Source: Juglans regia (Eukaryota; Streptophyta; Magnoliopsida; Fagales; Juglandaceae). From it: a stretch of DNA of 64,000 nt. Positions 57,944-64,000 of the stretch are shown in pieces (position 1 is the first letter of the stretch; each line of letters starts with the position of its first letter). Location: contig NC_049916.1 in the NCBI RefSeq assembly GCF_001411555.2, forward strand, positions 6,820,001-6,884,000. The letters run 5' to 3'. Below the pieces are notes generated by a model. That model saw only the letters and a list, made by a program, of their open reading frames with translations. It was not told where the DNA came from and made no database searches. The position numbers and the translations under genes are program-made.

Positions 57944-60160
57944 GAGAGCCTAGTCGGGCTGCTCACAAAGGTGGCTCTATCAGAATTGGGGAGAGGGCTA
58001 GTCGACCCGCCCAGGGAGTCAGCCCTACTGGAGGTAAGCCATCATAGGCCTTATACATATTGTGTACATATTTTTCTTGTTTGAGCTGTGAATAATCATA
58101 TCTGCTCTTCCCGAACAGGCCCTATAGAAGAAGAAAATGTCGGAGTCGCTGTTGCCTCTCTATTTGCTTTGGCTTTTGAGGGCCCTGAACCTTGTGGGTC
58201 ATCGCAGACGCCGGGCGCCTTCGTCTCCTTCTAGGAGACTCTCCATGAAGAGGAGAATCCCCAAAGCAAGTGGCCACCCTCTTTTGGGGAGATGCTTGCT
58301 GAGTTCGACGCATCCTTCAAGGGTGGTCTGCCGTATCCTCCAGTCCCTGCTCCTGGGCACGTTGACTTGGTCCATTCTGGAGGCTCCCCGATCCCGACCG
58401 TCCCTCTTTCTGAAGAAGGAGTTTTACCCACGGGGGAGCCCATATTCCCTGAGATCATGGAGCAAAACCCCGACGGGAATATTCCCAGATTAGAGGTTGA
58501 AGGACCAAGCTCTTCGGGGATCGCAGCCCCGAGTCACTCCAGGATTCCAGTGTCTATTCAGGTACCGGATCCGCTTGCCGAGCCAGGCCCTTTGATAGCT
58601 TTGGAACCGACTCTCCTTCCAGAGGAGATCACACTGGTACTGGCCCTTCCTTTTCTGTTTCAATTGCTATTCATTGACTGTTTATTCCGTTTGTTTCCCC
58701 ATTGTCGTCTTTCCTCACGTCAGGTTGTTTGTTTCACCCAGGAGCCCCAGGTTCCAGAAGTTGTACCCCCCACTTTGCCATAAGACGCCGACCTGGTGGT
58801 GGTGGAGGATGATTCCTCCCCGAATGTCAGCCCCTTTCGTACGGGTGAGGCTCCTGGTGAGAGCTCAGTCCCCTCGCAGGATCTGCTCACAAAGGTTTTC
58901 CTTTTAAGCGATGTCACTCTTCCTCTGGTGCCCGTCGAGCCCCTTTCTTCTTCCGAGAAAGGGGCTTCATTGGGTTTCGGGTCTGGCCATGTCAAGACTC
59001 GAACAACATTTTTTGAGTCATACCTCCAGAAGTTCAAGCCACTCTTCGCCCATGTGAGTGTCCTTCCACCCGACCACCCTTTCTTCTTTTTTTACTATTA
59101 TTATTATTTTTAACGAGATGGATTGATGTTAACCCCTCAGGCAGCCGAGGAGTTTGCCGACTTGGTTTCTCAAGAGCAAGAGGCTCTAAAAGAAGACCTC
59201 AAGACCCAAAGGGAGCTGAACAAACTTCTAAACCTCCGCGGGAAGAATATGCTAAGCAAGAAGCAATCCTTGGAGGTGGAGAACGAGTCATTGCGGGAGA
59301 GCAACACATTCCATCTCTAGAAGATCCGCGAATAGAGGAAGCTGAACAAGGATATGGCTGAGCTGATGAAGATCATGAGTCTGGAGCTCGACCTCAAGCG
59401 CAACGAGCTCCAGCTGAAGGGTGTTGAAATAGACAGACTCCAAGTTAGATTGACCTCTGCGGTTGCTGATTTGGAGTCTACACGGAAGGAGTTAGAGGTC
59501 TTCCGTACCCAATCTGGCCTTCTCTTGGCTGAAGGGGAGAGTTCCCACGCTGAGGCACTGAAGCTAAAGCGTGAGTTGGAGTCTGTTCGGGAAGCTTTAG
59601 GGAGGAGTATTGGGGTTACCGATGCCTTAGCGGACGAACAAAGGCATGTGGCCGAACTGGAGTGTGAATTGGAATTCGCTCAAGAGGCGCTGAAGCAGAA
59701 TGAGGCAACTATTGGGACGTTGGAGGCTTAGAAGAAGCACTCCAGACAGATTCGGGGCCGCATGTTCCATCGGTACATGGGGCTTATGAAATTTGTGCAT
59801 GTAACAAAGACTTTAGCCCATGTCTCTGTCTCCCGCATGGAGTCCTCTTTGAAGACTGCCCAAGACTGCACAACCCAGCTGGAATCTCAAATCAGGAAGG
59901 CTCCAGCTCTCCGCAATCAGGCCTGGATCAATGAGTACAGAGAAGGCCTTGAGCGCCTTCAAGGACTACTTCTCCAGAACCCCGAGACTGACCTCTGTAC
60001 TCTGAACCTTCGGGAGATTATTCCGGACGTGAAAGCCTACGAGAGGATGCTGACTTGGGGCACAAAAGAGATGCCTTTAGCTTTCTCCACCCCCCTTAGC
60101 TGCTTTTCCCCTTGCTTCATTGTATTCTTTTTTTTAATTACTAATGTACGAACAACATAA

Positions 60161-62289
60161 AGAGTAATGACTTTATTGAAGAGTAGCAACTTTAATTCTT
60201 TTATCCTAATATGCCTACTTTTTTTTGCTTTTGTACTGCACACCGTAATCTCCTGATGTAGAGCCCAATCTAACCGAGTTGGGTGCTAGGCCTCTCTGCG
60301 CGGGAGAGTACGCCGCAGGGTATTTCCCGGGCAGCGTTCCTTGGTAGCGACCCTCAGCAGGGGTCCATCCACTGGACTTAGTACGACGTATTCCAAATTT
60401 TCTTATTCTGGAATGCTTTTCACTGGGAGGTGCACTTCATAGGTGCCGAGGTGTCACTGCTTGTTGTGAGACCTTTTCTTATTTTGACTTAACTCCCCGT
60501 CGCATTTTCGTATCGGTTTAGACTGGTGGCATTAATTCGTATTCGGTGATTCTTTAAGTTTCGGACTCCTATCTGTGATTCTGTTGTGTAACTATCACCC
60601 TTCTTCTAGTGTCCACCGAGCCGCTTGCCATAATTTTTACGCACGTGGGTGGCTGAACCAACTGCCGACCTCATGCCTTTTCTGGTTTGCTCTTTATCGA
60701 CACTTCTTTCTTCCCAGTTTGGCCCAAGTGTCGCCCAGCTTCTGTCAAATGCACCAAGTGCTCTTATTACATTCATGACTCAAGTTTCGTACTCAACTTT
60801 TCCATCAGACGTCCTTTTTATGTTGTTTTTGTGTCGGCTAAGATTTCCAATGCTCTATTCTCTTCATCGGCCGTCCCTCAGGATTCGTGCTCCACAGGGG
60901 ACGTGTGGGAAAACCTTGGAATTCCCATGGACACATGGAGCTAGGGGAAGGCTCTTAGGTGTCGCATGGCCCTAGGTGTACCCCGAGTCATTTCCAGCTA
61001 AAAAATGGGTGTTTTCATCTTCTGTTGGGCTGTAGCTGGCCCTACCTTCTCCTTCCTTTATCAGCTCTGTCAATCTGCTATGACTCTTTTCCCCCTTTTT
61101 CTATAGCCAAAGGGAGGTAGACTCATTCTGTTCTGGTTCTCTGGATGTTGCTGGTAGGGGTTCAATTAGTGGGGTCTCAGCGAGCTCCACACATTCCTTG
61201 TTCTTACCCTCTTGCTTACGACGCCTCACTTGTTCTTGCCCCCTTGCTTATGGGGGTCGACCTTCGTGAGCATTCGAACCAAAACCTACATTTCACTGGT
61301 CCTCGTCGATGCTCGATCAAGGTAGAGGCGCGACGGTCGTAGCTGAGGAGGGCTGGAACAGACATTGAGGGGGACAACCATGCCTCGATTGTTGCTTGCC
61401 CATCGATCTTCTGTTACCCGCGTTGCTGCTGCCTCCTGGTTTAACCTTCAATCCCAGTTCGTCCCTAGGAAACTTTTGGTAGAGCACCTCTCGTCCTTTC
61501 GCCTGCAGAAGAGGGGACGCACTTTGCTGAATCCACAGGGCATCCATCTCCCTAGTGTTGTGATGCTTATCTTTGTAGTAACTTTGTAGTCGGGCTCTCT
61601 TTTGTCACCTCCTCTTCCTCCTCTTTTCTTTACCATGCAAGGCTTCCCATGTTGCTACAATTGTAACTCTATTCAATATGTATATAAATGACTTTATCTA
61701 CCTTTTTGTCTGCGAGCTTTTTATGCTTTGTATTGCCCTTGTTTTTACTTTGACAATCAGTGTCAACAGGTTGGAGTTCACGGCACGATTACAGTGCTTC
61801 ATATTTCGTGGATTGGTACTTACAGGTTGGCAAAGCCCGGGGGCCCTGCTCCCTTGCCAACACATATCCTTCTTTCTTTTTGCACGAAGCTCGGCAAGTC
61901 ATTTAGACTACGTTAAGACTAGCTGTTAGCAGGTCTAAGCTCATGGGTCGGTTCCTATGCTTTGTACTTTGTGGATTGGTTCCTACAAGTTGGCAGAGCC
62001 CGAGGGCCCTGCTCCCTTACCAACGCATTTCCTTCTTTCTTTTTGCACGAAACTCGGCAAGTCATTTAGACTGCGTTGAGACTACCTGTTAGCAGGTCCG
62101 AGCTCATGGCTCGGTTCCTGTGCTTTATATTTAGTGGCCGGTCTCAACGTCGGGCTTAACTGACTTAAGCTATTTCAGGGAGACATAATAGCACAACATT
62201 TCAATATTAGTCTATAAAGCTTTTATCTAATAATAGTTTTTCATTCATTTGAGTTGGCTTGGATCATTTTTACACAAAATACTTTCTTA
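60161..62289. other. Spacer of the Tat element between antisense gene and pol
   Basis: No convincing gene on either strand. Many short frames lie on the + strand without recognisable domains. The region is pyrimidine-rich and moderately GC-rich. Elements of this lineage often have a long non-coding spacer here. Confidence 0.5.
61800..62130 (+). repeat. Tandem duplication of about 163 bp
   Basis: TTCTTTCTTTTTGCACGAA occurs at 61870 and 62033. The surrounding text (GTTGGCAAAGCCCGGGGGCC with GTTGGCAGAGCCCGAGGGCC; GTTAGCAGGTC, CGGTTCCTATGCTTTGTA) repeats at the same distance. Two units differ at roughly one base in ten. Confidence 0.85.
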
Positions 62290-64000
62290 AGTGCTTCGCA
62301 TTCCATGGGTGTGGCAGTTCCCCTCATGATCCTTCAGTCGGTACGAGCCAGGTCTTCCGATCGCTGCTACTAAGTACGGTCCTTCCCATTTGGGACCTAG
62401 TTTGCCCGTGTCTTGTGTCGTAACTCCTGTTTGCTTTAGGACCATATCACCTACTTTGAAGTTACGTGGTTGGACTCATTTGTTAAAATACAATTCCACT
62501 CTTCGTTTGTTGGCCGTCGCTTGGCTTGTAGCTACCTCCCTTCTTTCTTCCAGGAAATCTAGGCTCTCCCTCATTCATTCGTTGTTCCGATATGGGCCGT
62601 ATTGTTGCACCCTGTACGTGGGTATGGCCACCTCTGCAGGTATCACGACTTTCACTCCATAGACTAGGGAGAAAGGTGTTTCTCCAGTTGGGGTTCTTAT
62701 TGACGTCCAATAGGCCCACAACGTGCTCGGAAGTTCCTGAGCCCATTCCCCTTTTTGCGTTCCTAGCTTTTTCTTTAAGATGTTGGGTAGTGTCTTGTTG
62801 GTTGCTTCTACCTGACCGTTGGCTTGCGGATGTCCTGGAGAGGCATACTTATCTTTTATCTTGAGTTCCAAGCACCATTCTCGATAATGTGAACAATCGA
62901 ACTGTCGCCCGTTGTCGGAGATGAGGCTTTGAGGAATACTAAAATGGCAGGTTATAAACTTCCAGAGGAAATTCATTATTGCCCGAGCTGTGATTGTTGC
63001 TAGGGCTTCCGCCTCTACCCACTTGGTAAAGTAGTCAACCGCTACTATGACAAATTTTACCCCTCCTTTGCCCGTTGGGAGGGGGCCAATGAGATCCAAC
63101 CCCAATTGGGAAAATGGCCATGGGGTGGTGACTGAGGTAAGCTCTGTAGGTGAGCAATGAGGTATAGGGGCGTTTTCCTGGCATTTAAGACACTTTTGGG
63201 CAAACTAGTCGGCATCCTTGTGAGCATTAGGCCAGTAGTACCCTGCCCGAGCAGTCCGTAACGCCAGTGCTCTCCAGCCCGCGTGATTGCCGCAAACTCC
63301 TTCATGGATTTCTGCCAACACGTACTGAGCTTGCTCGGAATAAATGCACCTTAACAGAGGTTCGGCGTAGCCCTTTTTATATAGGACACCCTCTACCAGC
63401 GTAAATCTGGCTGCCCGATTCCTAACCTTTCGGGCTTCTTCCCAATCATTAGGGAGAATCCCCTCTTGAAGAAATCTCAAAATATCCGCAGCCCATTCCG
63501 GGGGCTATAGGACCTCAATAGCCGACACTCAAATCCCCACTGCAGCTATATCAACAGTTCGGGCGACCACGTGGTCCGGAAGCGAGACATCTTCTTGCCC
63601 TGAAGTGACCTTAGCTAGTCGATCCACTTCCTGATGCTCTCCTCTGGGAATCTAGTGGATGGCAGAATACTGAAAGTGATCTCATTCTTCTCCCACTTGT
63701 TGGAGATATCTTTTTAGATTTTCCCCCTCAGTGAGGAACTGCCCAGTCACCTGCCCTGCCACTATCTATGAGTTGGCTTTTACTTCAACTTCAGTTGCAC
63801 CAAAGGACCTGGCAAGCGTTAGTCCCGACAGGAGTGCCTCATATTCTGCCTCGTTGTTGGTGACCTTGAACCCGAGTTTGAGCACATAATCGAACCTCTC
63901 ACTCGAGTCTGTCACTATGTGCACTCCCGCACCACCACCTGTCCGACAAGACGAACCGTCGACATACACTTGCCATGGCTTGCCCTGGGGTGCAATAATC
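62290..64000 (-). pseudogene. Tat-type gypsy pol, C-terminal part (RNase H, integrase)
   Basis: One minus-strand frame, interrupted only by nonsense codons, runs from the window edge to about 62290. It encodes an RNase H domain (VYVDGSS, NNEAEYEALLSGL), a linker, the integrase zinc-binding domain (EIHEGVCGNHAGWRALALR, YYWPNAHKDA), the integrase catalytic core (GLDLIGPLP, VDYFTKWVEAEAL, SDNGRQFD, SPGHPQANGQVE) with the expected D, D and E, and a C-terminal region (FKVGDMVLKQTG, KLGPKWEGPYLV). Stops include several between 63766 and 63480, TAG at about 63205, TGA at 62575 and another TGA near 62480. Asp of ANGQVEATNK-type motif shows an N replacing the usual R in ATNR, a family variation or decay. 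Confidence 0.92.

Larger units (their letters stand above)
54040..60160 (+). pseudogene. Antisense accessory gene of the Tat element (putative plant transposon protein)
   Basis: Opposite to pol, this encodes the extra protein found in many Tat elements. Exon 1 (54040 to about 54962) holds the globular part (LAPAVALYPHMFSIGLRLPF, HHVRDVLDYLKLALAQLNPNAW, FIRGTGWECPEG) and, after a frameshift near 54715, a proline/serine-rich linker. A solo-LTR-like element (54963-57943) interrupts it. Later parts follow at 57949-58032 (donor GTAAGCC), about 58120-58635 (EMLAEFDASFKGGLPYPP), about 58741-59055, and from about 59141 a long coiled-coil (EEFADLVSQEQEALKEDLKTQ, RQVRLTSAVADLEST-type heptads) to AYERMLTWGTKE. 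Lesions include TAG 54118-54120 and stops at 58790, 59320, 59336 and 59729. Exon borders are approximate. The function of this protein family is unknown. TATTTATTA at 53923 is a possible TATA box. Confidence 0.8.
53013..64000 (-). mobile_element. Tat-lineage Ty3/gypsy retrotransposon, 3' part
   Basis: A minus-strand gypsy element runs off the right edge. From right to left: RNase H (63969), integrase (63480-62575) and C-terminal pol to about 62290, a 2-kb spacer, a long multi-exon gene on the opposite strand (54040-60160) and the 3' LTR (53013-about 53695). An extra RNase H in front of integrase and an additional ORF between pol and the 3' LTR are hallmarks of the plant Tat group (Grande, Cinful, Retand, Ogre). 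A solo-LTR-like element is nested at 54963-57943. The 5' LTR, gag and the start of pol are outside the window. Confidence 0.88.

Noticed and set aside
60161..62289. Several plus-strand frames of 60-110 codons
   Set aside because: No domain, no coiled-coil continuity with the antisense gene, and partly duplicated by the 163-bp repeat.

Overview
This window is nuclear DNA of a flowering plant, almost certainly a eudicot. The evidence is intron-containing S-domain receptor kinase genes and a dense layer of plant transposon families (Ty1/copia, Ty3/gypsy Tat type, L1 LINE, CACTA, FAR1-type Mutator, hAT-like). Several MITE-like tracts (about 7942-8265, 8312-8465, 16090-16350) resemble elements I associate with Fagales such as walnut and pecan. 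That host guess is from memory and weak. No rRNA, tRNA, CRISPR array or prokaryotic operon was seen.

The host content is a small cluster of G-type lectin S-receptor-like kinase (S-RLK) genes, all on the + strand. One copy (41973-45198, 7 exons, 843 codons) keeps an open frame and good splice sites throughout. A second copy (2015-4617) lost its 5' part to a copia insertion and carries a 2-bp deletion in the kinase. A third (24519-24876) is only the 5' part of exon 1, cut off by a retrotransposon LTR. Shared 3' flanks and two further duplicated blocks (8466-8815 with 46165-46497; 16638-16919 with 45728-46059) show that the cluster grew by segmental duplication.

The rest is mobile DNA, much of it nested. 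1-2014: 3' half of a copia element inside S-RLK copy 1. 4862-7448: solo-LTR-like element. 9074-15598: Mutator-like element with long inverted repeats, a decayed FAR1-type transposase and possible captured exons. 17400-18828: copia remnant. 18829-19186 plus 24318-24440: LINE remnant split by a 5.1-kb solo-LTR-like element (19187-24317, TSD ATGCT), which itself holds a 727-bp hAT-like element (19250-19976, TSD GTAAAAAC). 24877-40926: an LTR interrupted by a 15.6-kb CACTA element (25250-40870, TSD TCT) with TNPD-like and TNPA-like genes. 46510-46995: a second hAT-like fragment. 47013-52918: full-length L1 LINE with a 17-bp TSD. 53013-64000: a minus-strand Tat-lineage gypsy element (3' LTR, pol, and a multi-exon antisense gene), with a 3-kb solo-LTR-like element nested at 54963-57943 (TSD GAGAG).

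Functionally, the intact S-RLK would be a plasma-membrane receptor kinase. The CACTA element looks recently active: its TNPA-like gene is open over five exons, and its TNPD-like gene carries only one frameshift and one nonsense codon. I found no clearly new biological system. The most unusual points are the antisense gene of the Tat element, the ATGA overlap between the two LINE frames, the gene fragments inside the Mutator-like element, and the insertion chronology that can be read from target-site duplications.
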